Assembly (NCBI GenBank): GCA_008330645.1
Contig: VLTN01000010.1
Coordinates: 434,001-498,000 of the forward strand
DNA from: Cafeteria roenbergensis
Lineage: Eukaryota > Sar > Bigyra > Bicosoecida > Cafeteriaceae
Reading direction: 5' to 3'
DNA length: 64,000 nt
The notes below the pieces were generated by a model. The model saw only the letters and a program-made list of their open reading frames with translations. It made no database searches and had not been told where the DNA came from. Below, piece after piece: positions 36,962 through 48,499 of this stretch. The position numbers and the translations under genes were made by a program. How positions within the stretch are numbered: position 1 is the stretch's first letter; every line of letters starts with the position of its first letter.

Positions 36962-37300
36962 GCCAAGGGCGCAGGGGACCGAGGAGCCGCGCGCCGTGTG
37001 AGTGTCCAGCCGCGAGCGCGCTGCGGGGCGAACTGCAGGCCCAACAACCAGCAGAGGGGCTGCAAATACGGCGGCTCTGCTGAGTGACAACAGCGAGGCG
37101 AGTTGTGGGGAAGGCGCAGCGTTCGCTTTGCGAGGTGACCGCACGAGTGCACGCGCTGCCTTGCGTGTGGCTGGGAGGGTGTGCGTGCGTGTAGAAGGGG
37201 GGGGGGGGGGTGGATGAGGGTGATGCAGCGGGTGCCAATGCATCGCTGGAATTCAGTGTCGCGCGCCCGCGCACTGCTGCCCGGGCAAAGCCGCCAGCCC
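36962..37300. other. Intergenic region upstream of CDC48 with a G14 run
   Basis: These 339 bases hold the CDC48 promoter and the 3' end of the thioredoxin-like gene. A run of 14 G lies at 37197-37210 on the plus strand. No RNA gene or coding exon was recognised. Confidence 0.45.
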
Positions 37301-38329
37301 TCAGGAGTCCTTGGAAGGCGCGGCAGGGACGTGCTCGGTCATGATGGTCCTCAGCTCCGGTGCGTTCGCCCCGGCAATCTTCCCAAGCACCACTTGTTGC
37401 TGCGATGGGCACCAGCGGGGGAATGAAGCAGGCGCTGGCCGGTCGCTCGGTTGGCGCTGGCCCCCGCACGCACCAGCGCCACACGCACGCCCAAGGCGGA
37501 CCGCATGCGTACCTTGATCACGACAAAGTAGGGCTTGCTGGACTCCTCCACGCCGAAGCGCTCCTTGTGAGCGTCGGTGAGCAGTGCCTTGTTGACCTGC
37601 GGGCGGCCTCGGCAAGGCAGGCCAGGGAGGGGGAGGTGGCCGGGCGGACGTGAAGGGCCTTGCAGGCCGTTCGCGCTTGGGGCTGCAGCGCCCTGGGCGG
37701 CGCAGCGAGCAGGGCCAGGCTCACCGTGAGGATGCGCAGGCGCGACTCCCAGGACTCCAGCGCAAGTGTCAGCGACTCGTACATTGGCTGCATCACCACG
37801 CACGGTCCCACCCAGTCGGAATGAATGTCCAGCACTGCGAAGCGCCCGGGCGCGCACGTTGGGAGGCAGTGGCCGGAACGGGAGTGCGAGCCAGGGCGAG
37901 GCCGACGCCCCGCGACTGCGCCAGCCTCGAGCGGCGCAGCACGCGGCGGAGCCCCCTCCCCATCCCTTGAGGGAGGGACAGATCGAACCGCCTGGGGACA
38001 GGCCTGGTTGCGCGGCTGGCAAGAACCGTCCAGCCAAGCCAGAGGCGCGCCCTCGCGCAACGGTTTGGCCTTGAGCCCCAACTCCCCCGTTCACTGCCCC
38101 AGCCACCGTGGCCGCAAAACGAGCGGCATCGCAGGGTCTGCGCGCCCGTGCTCGGACACTGCTGGACCGTGCCCGGCGCCGATGCGGCGGCTGCAAGCCT
38201 GAGCCGTCGGCCGGCTGCAATTTTTTACTCACCGACAAGCATAGTCTCCGAGTCGGCAATCGCCTTTTCCAGGGCCTCCGTGGACTCGATTGCCTTGGCC
38301 ACCTCGCGCCCGCGTCCCCGCCGTGCCAT
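37301..38329 (-). CDS. Thioredoxin-like protein with WVGPC active site
   Basis: Four exons (38329-38233, 37834-37725, 37596-37513, 37399-37301) splice with consistent phases into 129 residues. The protein spans one thioredoxin fold: an N-terminal helix, strand MLVVLDIHSDWVGPC (residues about 30-44), a long helix, KPYFVVIK with the cis-proline expected before the third strand, and KIAGANAPELRTIM at the end. The redox motif reads WVGPC rather than WCGPC, so the first, attacking cysteine is valine. The GANAPEL ending resembles thioredoxin modules of axonemal proteins (NME8/NME9, outer-arm dynein LC3/LC5 type), which suggests a flagellar role; this is inference. It should not work as a normal dithiol oxidoreductase. 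It is divergent from the MAP3K gene. Confidence 0.8.
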
Positions 38330-38737
38330 GCTGCTTTGCGTCCGCGGTGGGGAGGGGTGGCCGCCCGCAGGCAGCCGCGTCCGGCCGCTGCCGACCGAGC
38401 GTCCGGGAATGCAGAGCTGCAGCAACTCACGGGGTCTGTCAAACCAAAGCAAAAACGACCTGCGCTCCCCGGGAGGCCTGCCACTCCTTGCGATTGCGAG
38501 ACTCCCCGCGCTCCTCCCGCGGCGGAGGGCCCTGCGCGGCCAGGCACTCCTCTCGTGCCAGCCGGCTCGCCCGCGTAGTCTGACCGTGGAGGTCCGGTCG
38601 CTGGAGAAAGGCCTGGCTCTCGGAATCTGCGTCCAAGCCAGTGCGCGCAAGGCCGACTTTGCCCGACAGCCAGAGTGGGCCCGACCGCCAGCTCGCTGAA
38701 AGGCGGCTAGGGCGCAGTTTGCGAGGCCGCGGCCGCG
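38330..38737. promoter_or_regulatory. Divergent intergenic region, thioredoxin-like / MAP3K
   Basis: These 408 bases separate two outward-facing start codons. A less GC-rich patch lies around 38430-38460. No specific element was recognised. Confidence 0.4.
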
Positions 38738-41700
38738 ATGGCCGACGGCAGGCGCCCCTCAACGTTCGCGCGGCACGGTCGCCTCGCCATGGGAGGCGGC
38801 GGCGGTGGCGGCGGCCGCCTCACGACCCTTGGCGACTACGACGACGTTGCCGATGGCTCAGACTTGGCAGGCGCGTCCCTGGGGCAGCCGGCAGACCCCC
38901 ACTTCGGCTCAACCCCCGCGATGCTCGGCCGCGACAGCGGGCTGGCTTCGCGTGTGTCTTGGAACGGCGCGGCGCGCCCGGGGCCCACGCGTGGGTCGTC
39001 GGACGGCAGCATGCTGACTGCCCGAGCCCGCCCAAGCCTGGACTCAGGCGCTGACGACCCAACAGGCGCTGGTGCCGGGCCTAGTCTGATTCCGCGCCGT
39101 GTCATGTCAGGCAAGAGCCGCCCCGCACGGGGGGGCGGAGCCGACGTCACAGCAGGCCCGGCGGCCGCGCGGTACCACGCCAGCAGCAAGGGCAGGGCGG
39201 GGCGCGACCGCCCGGCCGCCTCCGCGTCGGGGCTGCGTCGGTCTGCGGCAGTGGCGAGGCCGACGCTGGCGTCGCCGGCTCCGGCCACGGATGGCGCCGC
39301 GCTGGCCACGGACACAAGCACGCCCGCGTTGTCCCTCCCCTCGGATTCACACGGGAACGGTCGCATGGCGGCGGGCGGGGCCATCTCTTCCTCGCTCGCC
39401 GCGGGCCCGGGGGGCGGCGGCAGCCGGCGCAGCCGCGCATCGGACGCCGCCCACTCCGGCAATGACCGCGGCGCTGCGGCCGGCCGGCGCGCCGCCCTTC
39501 GTGCGCGGTCGAGCACCATCGGGGACGGCCCTCCCAGCAGGAGCGACCATGACGGCGCCGGGGCGCACGTGGCGCGGCGAAGGGGCCGGAGGCGAGGCGG
39601 CGACCCCGCGGCAGCGCCGCCTGCAGCGCGTGCCGCCGCGGCAGCGCCCGACGGGCAGAGCTCCAGGGCCGATGCCGGCGGCGGCGGCGCTGCCGCCAGC
39701 GGCGGCACGGGGTCCCTCCCCGCCACGCCGGACGGCCTGGGCAGCGCGCCCCGCCTGCGGCTCAAGTGCCGCTTCGAAGGCGGGATCCGGGCGGTGGCAG
39801 TGACGGCCTCCTCCTCCCTCCGTGTGCTGCTGCGCCGCTTGGAAGAGGACTATGGCTTCGCGGTGCGGCTTGAGTACAGAGACGCTGACGGGGACTCTAT
39901 CATGCTGGCCTCGCAGAACGACCTCCAGGAGCTCGTGGACCACCACGTGGCCTATGGAAAGGCGGTGGCGTACGTGAACGTGGTGCGGCAGGCGGCGGCG
40001 GCGGAAGAGCAGGCGGGGGCGGGTGCGGGGGCGGGGGCGGCGGAGGAGGACGGGGCTCCCGGGCGGGCCGCGGGGTCGACGTCGCCGCTTCACGGTCTCA
40101 TCAGGCCGATCGGAATGCGGCCCCACGCCGCGGGGGCGAGCGGGAGGGCTAGGCCCGACGGCGAAGCGAGCAGCTTTGGGGGCGACGCTGGATGGCGGCA
40201 GCGGACGGCGGGCGCCGGGCACCACGCTGGCGCTGCAAGCAGCAACGCCGTGTCGGGGAGCAGCTTGCAGCTGGACGGCGACGATCCTGAAGACCACAGC
40301 TGGGCGGACGGCGGCGCCGACGGCTGGGACGCGCTGCAGGGGGCCATGGGCGAGTCAGCCGAGGGGTTCTCCGGAAACGCCTTCGATGCGTCGGGGGCTG
40401 CTGATTCGCTTGCCCCGCCCTCCGCTGCGGCGCCCGCTGCCGTATCTCGGGCGGCGAACGGTCCTCGCCGCGGCGACCCGCCCGCCCACAGCCCGGAAGC
40501 TGCGCCCGGCGCCGCGGACTCGGGCGCCGCGGACTCGGGCCGCACGGTCGAGGCGTTCCTGGCGGCGTCGCCCATGGGCGGCCCGCCTCGTGGCGCCGGC
40601 TCGTTCTCGCCCCGCAGAGGGGGCGCCGGCGACGCCACCGGGGCGGCAAGCGGCGCCTTCCTTCCCATGCAGCTTGCCCGGAGCGCCTCGGACGGCGCCG
40701 TGGCGGCAACGCCTGCCCGGGCGCGCAACGCGGTTGGCGCCGCGGGCGCAGTGGCGCGGTCCCGTGCGGCTGCAGCGGCCGAGTCGCCTCACCTCACCCC
40801 GGACAGGCGCGCCGGGGCGATTGGGCCCCTCTCCCCTGCAGTGCCAGTGGGAGGCAGGCACGCTGTTCGGCGCGGGGTGCTGGCGACCGCGACGGGCGCC
40901 ATGCCACCCAGCGCCGCCGCCCCCCGGCTCTCTGGCGCGTCCGCTGCAGCGTCGGCCGCCGACCGCACCCGGGCAGCCACGGCCTCGGCGGCTCCTGACG
41001 CGGACCGCATTCGGTGGCGCAAGGGCGAGCGCCTTGGCGCCGGCGCCGTGGGCACCGTGTTCCAGGGTCTCAACGTGGACACGGGCGAGCTGATGGCGAT
41101 CAAGCAAATCGACTCTGCGGACTTGTCCGCCCGCGAGCTGGCCGCCCTGGAGCAGGAGGTGAGCCTCCTGCGCTCCTTCCGGCACCCCAACATCGTGCGG
41201 TACCTGGGCGCGCAGCGGGAGGGCGACACTCTCTGCGTCTTCCTCGAGTACGTGCCCGGCGGCTCCGTGAAGCGCGTCCTGGAACGGTTCGGCGGCTTCG
41301 AGGAGGGCCTGGTGCGGCGGTACACGCGGCACCTGCTGGTGGGGCTGGAGTACCTCCACCGCAACGGCATCGCCCACCGCGACATCAAGGGCGGCAACGT
41401 GCTGGTCGCGCTCGACGGCGTGATCAAGCTCGCTGACTTTGGCGCGTCGAAGCGCATCAGCGCGCCGCCCCTTGCTGGTGCCTCGCGCACGGGCACGGGC
41501 GTCAAGGGCACGCCGCAGTGGATGGCCCCGGAGGTCGTGCGCGAGCAAGAGGCCGAGACAGGCTGGCGCCGCGCGGACATTTGGTCTGTCGGCTGCACCG
41601 TGATCGAGATGGCGACTGGCCGCCCGCCGTGGAGCGAGTTCGCCAACCCCGTCACGGCCATGTACCACATCGCCGTCACAGACAAGCCGCCGGCCTTCCC

Positions 41701-43928
41701 CGACTCGCTGTCCGCCGTCGGCCACGACTTTCTGTCCGCGTGCCTCCAGCTGGACCCCCGGCGCCGCCCGGACGTTTCGGCGCTGCTGCTGCACCCGTTC
41801 GTGGCGAACGCGCCCACGCACGCGGTCGGCAGGCCCGCCGCCGCGCCCCGCTCCGGCCTGCCGGGGGCCGCAGGGTCGCTCCTCGGCTCGGGGCCGCTGC
41901 CCGTCAGGCCCAGCACCGGCCACGCTGCGGGCCGACCCTCCTCCCGGCACATGCTTCTTGTGGACCACCCTGCCGGCCTCGCCGGGCCCCACGGCAGCGT
42001 GTTCGACGTGAGACACGCCCGCCCGGACTCGGAGCTCTCCGGAGCCGGGTCCAGGGTCGGCACGGCGGGCACCGCGGGCACGCACGACCACCACGGTCTG
42101 CCCGGCGCAGTCGGCGCGCAGGAGGGGGTCTCCTCCCCGGGCCACTCTTGGCGCCCGGGCACCCCGGAGCGCCGGGCCACCCCGCTCAGCGCCGCAGCTG
42201 CTGCGTCGGTGCTTGCCAACCCCGCCTCTGGCACCCCTCCGGCAAGCGCCGGACCGCCGTCACAGGGCCGCCCTCCCACGGCGGGCCTCTCCGGGATGTC
42301 GGTCCTCAACGGGTTCATGGACCTGGACGCCACGGCCCAGACGCCCCGGAAGCCGCTCGCAGGGGCCGGCGCCGGCGCCGTGGACGGCGCGCAGCCGCAC
42401 TCGGGCAACGGCCAGCAGCAGGCGCTTCCATGGCAGACGCCGCCACACCCGGCAGGCGGCGCGCAAGCGACGGGCACGTGGGCGACGGCAGCCGCCAGGT
42501 TTCTCTCGCCGCAGCAGGCCGCGGAAGCGGCGCAGGGGTCGCCAGCACACGGCTCGCCGTCGTCCGGCGGCGGAGCGGCGGCTGAGGGCCCGAGCCGCGC
42601 TGGGGGCGCGCTGCCGCCGCAGCTGCCCGCCCGGGCCGACTCCCGAGGCGGCGCCAGGAGAGGCGGGGCGGGAGCAGGGCACGCGGCGCCATCATTCTCG
42701 CCCGAGGCGCGCACTCCGCCGCAGACGCAGGGGCAGGCACCTGGCGCAGGCACCTGGCGGGAGGGCCCCCTCCCGGCCGCTGCTGACCCTGCCGAGGCAT
42801 CCGCCCGGGACGCCGCGTTCGCCGCGGCCCACAACAGGCTGCGCCGGGCAGCGTCCCCGGTGAGCAGCGGGGCGGCGGGCTTGCCGCGTCACGCGGCGGC
42901 CGGCCAGGATGGGCACCGCACGCCCTCGACCGCGGGAGGCCCGCAGCGCCTTCTGCTGCGCGGCCAGGGCCGGAGCGCGCGGCGGGCGGGCGCGTCGACG
43001 GTTGGCGGCGGGCCGCAAAGGTCTGCGCGGCTGGAGCCGCTCGCCGCCACGCCAATCGTGCCTGCAGACGAGGGGCGAGACAGCCCTTTTGGGGGCGGGG
43101 CAAGCGACCCAAGCCTCCTGGGCATCTCTGGCAGGGGCGTGGTGCGCGGGCCGGGAGTCGCGCCCTCCCCGAGGGGCGTCGGTGCGTCGCCTCGGGGCAG
43201 CGCCAGCGGCTCCAGCACGGGCGCCGGTGGCAGCGGGGCCGGTCGGGGCAAGGCAGGCCTGGCGCTGCCTGGGCCGAGGTACGGCTCCAAGGCGCCCCGC
43301 ACTGGGGGCGGCGCTCTCGGCCAGGCCGCGGCCAGCAAGGGCCCATCCGCCAAGGCGCGCGCCGCCGGCATCGCCGGCGTCTCTGGGGTGGGGATTGGCA
43401 CGTCAGCAAGGGGGCCGGTCGCAGCTCTCTCGACCGGATCTGGCGTGGAGCTGGACGCCGACAGGGGCCTGGGGCCGCTCGTGGACAGCCCTTATGACGC
43501 CTCGTTCGGCGCCTTCGGGGGAACGGGCACCGCAGCCAGCGTGGCCACTGCCATGTCCGCTGCGACGAGAGGCTTGGGCGCGACGGCGGCGTCCGTGCGC
43601 AGCGTGGCGAGCCAACCCGTCAGCCCCCAGGTCGAGCCGGGCAGCCCACCCCCGACAGAGCTGCTTGCAGGCGACGAGGACGAGGACGAGGAGGCCGCGG
43701 CCATGGACGCAGCAAGCGTGGCCGGGCGAGGTAGCCGCTCTCGGCGCATGTCCAGTCTGATAGCGGGAGGCGAAGACGACGGCGACTCAAGCGACTACGG
43801 CGACGACGAGGACTGGGTGTCCGACGGCTCCCTCCCCGAGGACGGCCGCGCTGATGGCGAGGACGAGGACGAGGACGAGGACGAAGACGATCAAGGCTAC
43901 GGATCGGGTGAACGCGGTGGTCTCGACG
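38738..43928 (+). CDS. PB1-domain MAP3K (STE11/MEKK-type kinase), probably 5' exon of a kinase-WD40 gene
   Basis: The reading frame opens at 38738. A PB1 domain (about residues 340-418) shows RLKCRFEGGIRAV, RRLEEDYGF and EYRDADGDSIMLASQNDLQ, with an acidic OPCA-like cluster. The kinase domain (about 757-1027) has GAGAVGTV, MAIKQI, HRDIKGGN, LADFGASK, GTPQWMAPEV and DIWSVGCTVIEMATGRPPW, which is the MEKK signature. A long Ser/Gly/Pro-rich tail with a Glu/Asp run (about 1700-1720) follows. The frame stays open to a TGA at 44537-44539, but the next coding block (WD40, +1-shifted) starts earlier. An intron 43929-44242 (GTGAGG...CGCAG, the local rule) would join the two in phase. It would act at the top of a MAP kinase cascade. 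Confidence 0.85.
43855..43896 (+). repeat. GAGGAC tandem repeat encoding an acidic run
   Basis: About seven near-perfect copies of the hexamer GAGGAC encode alternating Glu/Asp in the kinase tail just before the proposed splice donor. Confidence 0.85.
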
Positions 43929-44242
43929 GTGAGGACGGCGATGGCACGGGCAGCCCGGGGAAGGACGGAGCTTCGGAGACCGGCCAGCTTGCCGCTGGCA
44001 GGCACGGGGGCAGTGGCCAGCGGGACGAAGAGGCCGGGGCTGGGCGCAGCCGCGGCAGGCGCGACGGCGAGGACGACAGCGGCGAGAGCGCCGTCGGCCT
44101 GGCCGGCAAGGGCCGCCGAGCCCGGGGGGGGGCGACAGGGGCGGCCCCGCCGACGGGGCCGGGCCGGCCGGGCACCGGGGCAGGGGCGGTCGCCAGCGCC
44201 GGGACGGAGTTCGGGTTCGGAGCAGTGAGGATGACGGCGCAG

Positions 44243-47200
44243 GGGGCACGCCCGAGCGACGGGACACCAGCAGAGCCCGAGTGCGCGATGGCGGTGGCCT
44301 GGAGGCAGAGCAGCAGCCCGACGTCGAGGCGGGAGCGGGCGGCGCACAGGCCGGGGCGGCGCCTCCAGCGAGGAGGCCAGGGTCCAGCGCGGCCATGCGG
44401 CGGCGGCGCAACGCAGCCAGAGCGCGGCGGCGGCGGGCCAGCGCCATGGAGAGCCTTCGCCCCGGGGTCGTGGCCCTGCCGCCGTGCACCGGCGGGCTCG
44501 CCAGCGCCCACCGCGGCCGCTGCCACCGCGGCACGGTGAACGGGCTCGACTTGCTCAGGGTGCCGCTGCCGGCGCCGACTGCTCGCGTGCCCGCCTGGCC
44601 CTGCGGCCACCCTGGCCACGACGACGTCTCCGCCCTCATGCACGCCATGTGGTCCGGCGACTCCCCGGGCGTGCTGCTGCCTCTGGTCGCCACAGTGGGC
44701 ATCGATGGGGCGGCCATCGTGCAGACCGCAGGCGGCCTGGACTGGCTGGCCGCGGCAGCGGACCTGGCGCCTCCGCCCGCAGGGTCGCCGACGCCAGCCG
44801 CAGGCCGCGTGAGCGTGACCCTGCGGCACACGTCGCTGCGGTCTGGGGGCGGCGCGAATCCGGGGGGGGATCGGAGCGTCTCTCGGGGGCCGCGCAGCGT
44901 CAGCCGCCGCGGGCGCGGCCCGGCGGGCTCGGGGGCATCGACGGTGTCCTTTTCCGGCGGAACCGGGCCGGGTGGTGGCGGGGCGACAGGCATGGCCTCG
45001 GGCGGGCCGTTGTCGGGCAGCGGAGGCGGCGCCGCAGGCGTTGTGGCTGCGAGAGCGGTGTCGCCCCCGCAAGCCACCCGCCGCAGCCGAGCGCGGTCGA
45101 CCGCCTCTGCCGCGGCCGTCCGCAGCTCCAGCGAGATGGTCCCGTCAGCCGCGGTCCACAGCCGCGGCGCCGAGCAGACCGAGGCGGTGGACGGTGCCTC
45201 CATCGTGTCGGTGACCTGCCTCGCCTCGCTCGCCGGCACAGGCGCCGCGTCGCTCTACCCGCTGCCGTGGTCGGCGGCTCGCGGGCCTGACACTGCGTTT
45301 GCGGCGTCGCCGAGCCGCAGCAGCGCGGCTGCATCGCGGGCGTCTCGCTCCCCGCATCTGCCCGGCGCTGCGTCGCCGGCGCCCGACTCCGCGGCTTCGC
45401 CAGTCGGATCCGCGCCGAGCGCCTCACCCCCGGCTGCCAGGACAGCGGCGGCGGTGTCGCCGCAGTCGGGTCCGCCCCGGGAGCTCGCCGACGCGCTCGC
45501 TCCTCTCCGGGGCCTGGTCGTCACGGGCACGGACGAGGGCAGCGTGTGGGTGTGGGACGTGCAGGGGCCGCTCATCCAAGCGGCTGCTGCGGCCGTGGCC
45601 GCCGCGGCTGGGCACACTGCGAGCGGCCGGCCCGGGCACCCCGTGCTCAGCCTGCCGCTGCGCCGGATCAGCGCCCACAAGGTCGCCGTTCGCTGCATTG
45701 CGGTGTTTGTGGACCCCGACCACCGGCGGGAGGTCATGGCCGCAGCCGCTGCTCGCGTCGCGGCCGCCGCGGCCGAGGCTGACGGGGCGGCAGCATCGGC
45801 GGAGCAGGACGCGGCAGCGCCCGGCTTCGCGCCGACGCCGCTGCCGGCCGTCCACTCTCCCGGGACCGGGGCGGCGCTGTCGGCCTCTGCTGCCGCCACC
45901 TCGGCTGCTTCTGGCGCCGGAACCTCCGCTGCCGCTGCTGCTGCGCTGCCGCCAACCGGCGTGGGGGCGTCTGGTCCGGGCACGTGGGCGCGCTCCGCCG
46001 GCTTGCGCATCGTGACGGGCGCCCAGGACGGCACCATTCGAGTGCTGGACCCGTCCGCCCGGCGGGCTCCGCGCGCCCTCCTGCGCGGCCACTCCGGCCC
46101 CGTGCTCAGCCTGACGGTGCTGCAGAGCGGGAAGCAGCTGCTGTCCACTTCTGCGGACAAGACGGTTCGCTTGTGGGACCTAGCCTCCGGCACCCAGCGT
46201 GCCGTGTACAGCGAGCACCTCGGCGCTGTGGGGTCCGCCCTGGTGCTTCCCATCGCCACCCGACTGCTGTTCCGCGGCCCGGAGGCCTCAGCAGCCGCCA
46301 CGCCCGGAGCTCGAGGCGCGCAGGCGCTTTCCTCGACGGCCCCGTCGGCGGCGGCAGTCGCGGCAGCGCCTGGGGCAGCGCTTGCTAATGGCGCCGCGAG
46401 TGGCCTTGGCAGCGGCGGCGGAGGAGGAGGAGCTGGAGGTGGCGGCGCCAGCGGGGGCGGCACGTCTGGCGCTGGTCAGGGCGGCGCTGCGGGGCAGGCC
46501 CCCAGATCGCCTCTCGTTCCCGCCATTGTGTTCTGCGCCCCTGGGGCCGAGCCGTGGCGCAGCTCCGCAGGCAGCGGCGGCGGGTCTCGCCGGTCGTCTC
46601 GCCGCCGCTCGGTGGCGCGAGACGCGTCCCGCCGCGCCGCCGCCTCTTCCCGGAGGGTCGCCGCCGGCGATGGTGCAGCGCATTCGGCGTCGGCTGCCGA
46701 GCGAGGACCGGCCGACCCGGCCGACGTCGCAGGGCTCGCCGACGGAGCAGCGGCCGGGAGGCCAGCCGCTGTTGCCCACGGCTCGCCCCGAGCTGCTGCT
46801 GAGACGACGGCTTCGCGAGTCGCCGGCGCCCCCTCTGGGGCGAGCGCTCGCGCCCTGCTGCTTCCTGCGGCAGGCCGCGCGTCGCTGCTGGCGCCCAAGC
46901 ACGACCCCTCCCAGTTGGCCATGCTGCCGTGCATGGTGTCAGCATCCACGGACAAATCTGCCAAGGTGTGGGCAGCGACGGGTTCCTGCCTGTTCTCGCT
47001 GCGGGAACACCTCGGAAACGTCACCTCGATGGCCTTGCCGCCGATTCCGGCAGGGCCTTGGCTGCCGGCGCAGCCCCCAGACCAGCCGGAGCGGGGCCGC
47101 CGCCCTGCCGTAGCGCTGGCTGCGTTCTCGGCGGCCAAGGACGCCAGCGGCGGGGCGACGCTGCTGACCGGCTGCTCCGACGGCGTTGTGCGCATGTGGG

Positions 47201-47835
47201 ACACGGGCACGGGCCGCCTCGTCCGGCCGCTCAAGTGCCACCGAGGGGCCGTGACGTGCCTTGCGTGGGGCGCATCGGGGCAGGCGGCTACTGGCGGCAG
47301 CGACGGAATGCTCCGCCTGTGGGACCTGTCGTCCGGAAAGATCGTGCACGAGTTTCCGGCCGGGCGCTCCGCAGCTGCAGCAGCGGGCGAGGCGGACGCG
47401 GAGCCGGGAGCCCGAGGCAGCCATGCGTCCGGCGAATCGGGCGGCGGCAACGGCGCTGCGGCGCCCCCTTCGGCCCGCCCGACCACTTCTGGACCGGCGG
47501 CCCCCTCGCCTGCTGCTGATGACAGGTCGCGCTCTGCCGATGCCGGGCTTCAGGGCGAGGGTGGGCCGGGCGCTGCTGGCGCGGAGGCTGCCCCGGCCGC
47601 GGCGGTCATGGACACGTCCGCCGGAGGCGCGGCTGCCTCCCCGCCGCCCACCTCGCCCTCTGGGATGGTTGTGCGAGCTGCCGCGTCGCCGGGCTCGCCG
47701 GGCGCAGCGAGCGCCAGCAACGCGCCCGTGACGGCCTGGGTCAACCAGCTGGTGTGGGACGGCGACGTGATCAGCTGCAGCACAAAAAGCGGCGCGGTGT
47801 GGATCCTCGAGTGGGAGCCTGCGCGCTTGGACTGA
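44243..47835 (+). CDS. WD40-repeat region, probably 3' exon of the MAP3K-WD40 gene
   Basis: The frame runs to the stop at 47835. WD40 units include GLVVTGTDEGSVWVWDV, VTGAQDGTIRVLD, LLSTSADKTVRLWDLASG, MVSASTDKSAKVWAATG, LLTGCSDGVVRMWDTGTG and ATGGSDGMLRLWDLSSG, closing with GAVWILEWEP; at least six to seven blades are visible, interrupted by long Ala/Ser-rich inserts. If spliced to the kinase exon the product is about 2,927 residues. If it is a separate gene, the best start is the ATG at 44446, which would overlap the kinase frame by 94 bases on the same strand; that is unlikely. Dictyostelium MEKK-alpha also joins a MAP3K domain to WD40 repeats, so the architecture has a precedent. Confidence 0.8.
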
Positions 47836-48499
47836 CGCGGCCGGTCGATTCCAGGCAAGGGGCAATCGGGCGCGCTGCGTGGCAGGTGCCAGATCGGTTG
47901 ACCACGTGCTGAGTTAGCTGCTGGGGCGGGGCTTGGCAGCAGCGCTGCAATGTTCCGCAGTAGCCCTCGCGATTTGAGTGTGACGACTGCTCTGGGCGCA
48001 GAAGCGAGGCACAGCTCTGTGCAAACAGGGGATGCGCTGGTTGAGCACGAGAGGCAGGAGCAAGCAAGCCCACGCAAGTCGCGCCAATGGGCCCCACGAA
48101 GCAGGGTTTGGGTGGCGGCGGCGTTGTGCGCACACGAATGCGGGCAGGAAAGCGGGTTCAAAGCGATGGTCGGAGCACCGGGACGAGGCCCATCGCGGCC
48201 GAACAGGACGATGCTTGCTGGGCAGCAGCATGCGAACGAGCTGCCCGGCTGAGCCGAAGGGGGTCCAAAGGGTCGGGACGCGAATCACATGCAGCTAATC
48301 GGAAGGGCGTGGGGGGGGGGGGGTGTCGTTGATGCCGGAGGTGTTGCTGGCGGGGCGGGGACGAGGGAAGCGCCGTGCGCAGCGGCACAGACGCCACAGC
48401 CCGCGGCGAAGCGGCTGCGGCCGAGGCTGCGGCAGGGCCGCGCGCGCTCGCACCGCGCGAAGCTCAGCTGAACCGGGGGGGGGGGGTGCGCCCGAGCGA
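47836..48499. other. Convergent intergenic region with G13 and G12 runs
   Basis: The 664-base gap lies between the WD40 stop and the PH-AIR9 stop. It contains a G13 run (48311-48323) and a G12 run (48475-48486) on the plus strand; the second is just past the PH-AIR9 stop. No gene was recognised. Confidence 0.5.

Noticed and set aside
37985-38000. Minus-strand GGTTCGATC resembling a tRNA T loop
   Set aside because: It lies in an intron of the thioredoxin-like gene and lacks the closing CC and paired stem.
43929-44539. Separate, overlapping ends of the kinase and WD40 genes
   Set aside because: Two real same-strand genes overlapping by about 100 bases would be exceptional here; a phase-consistent intron explains it better, though this is not proven.
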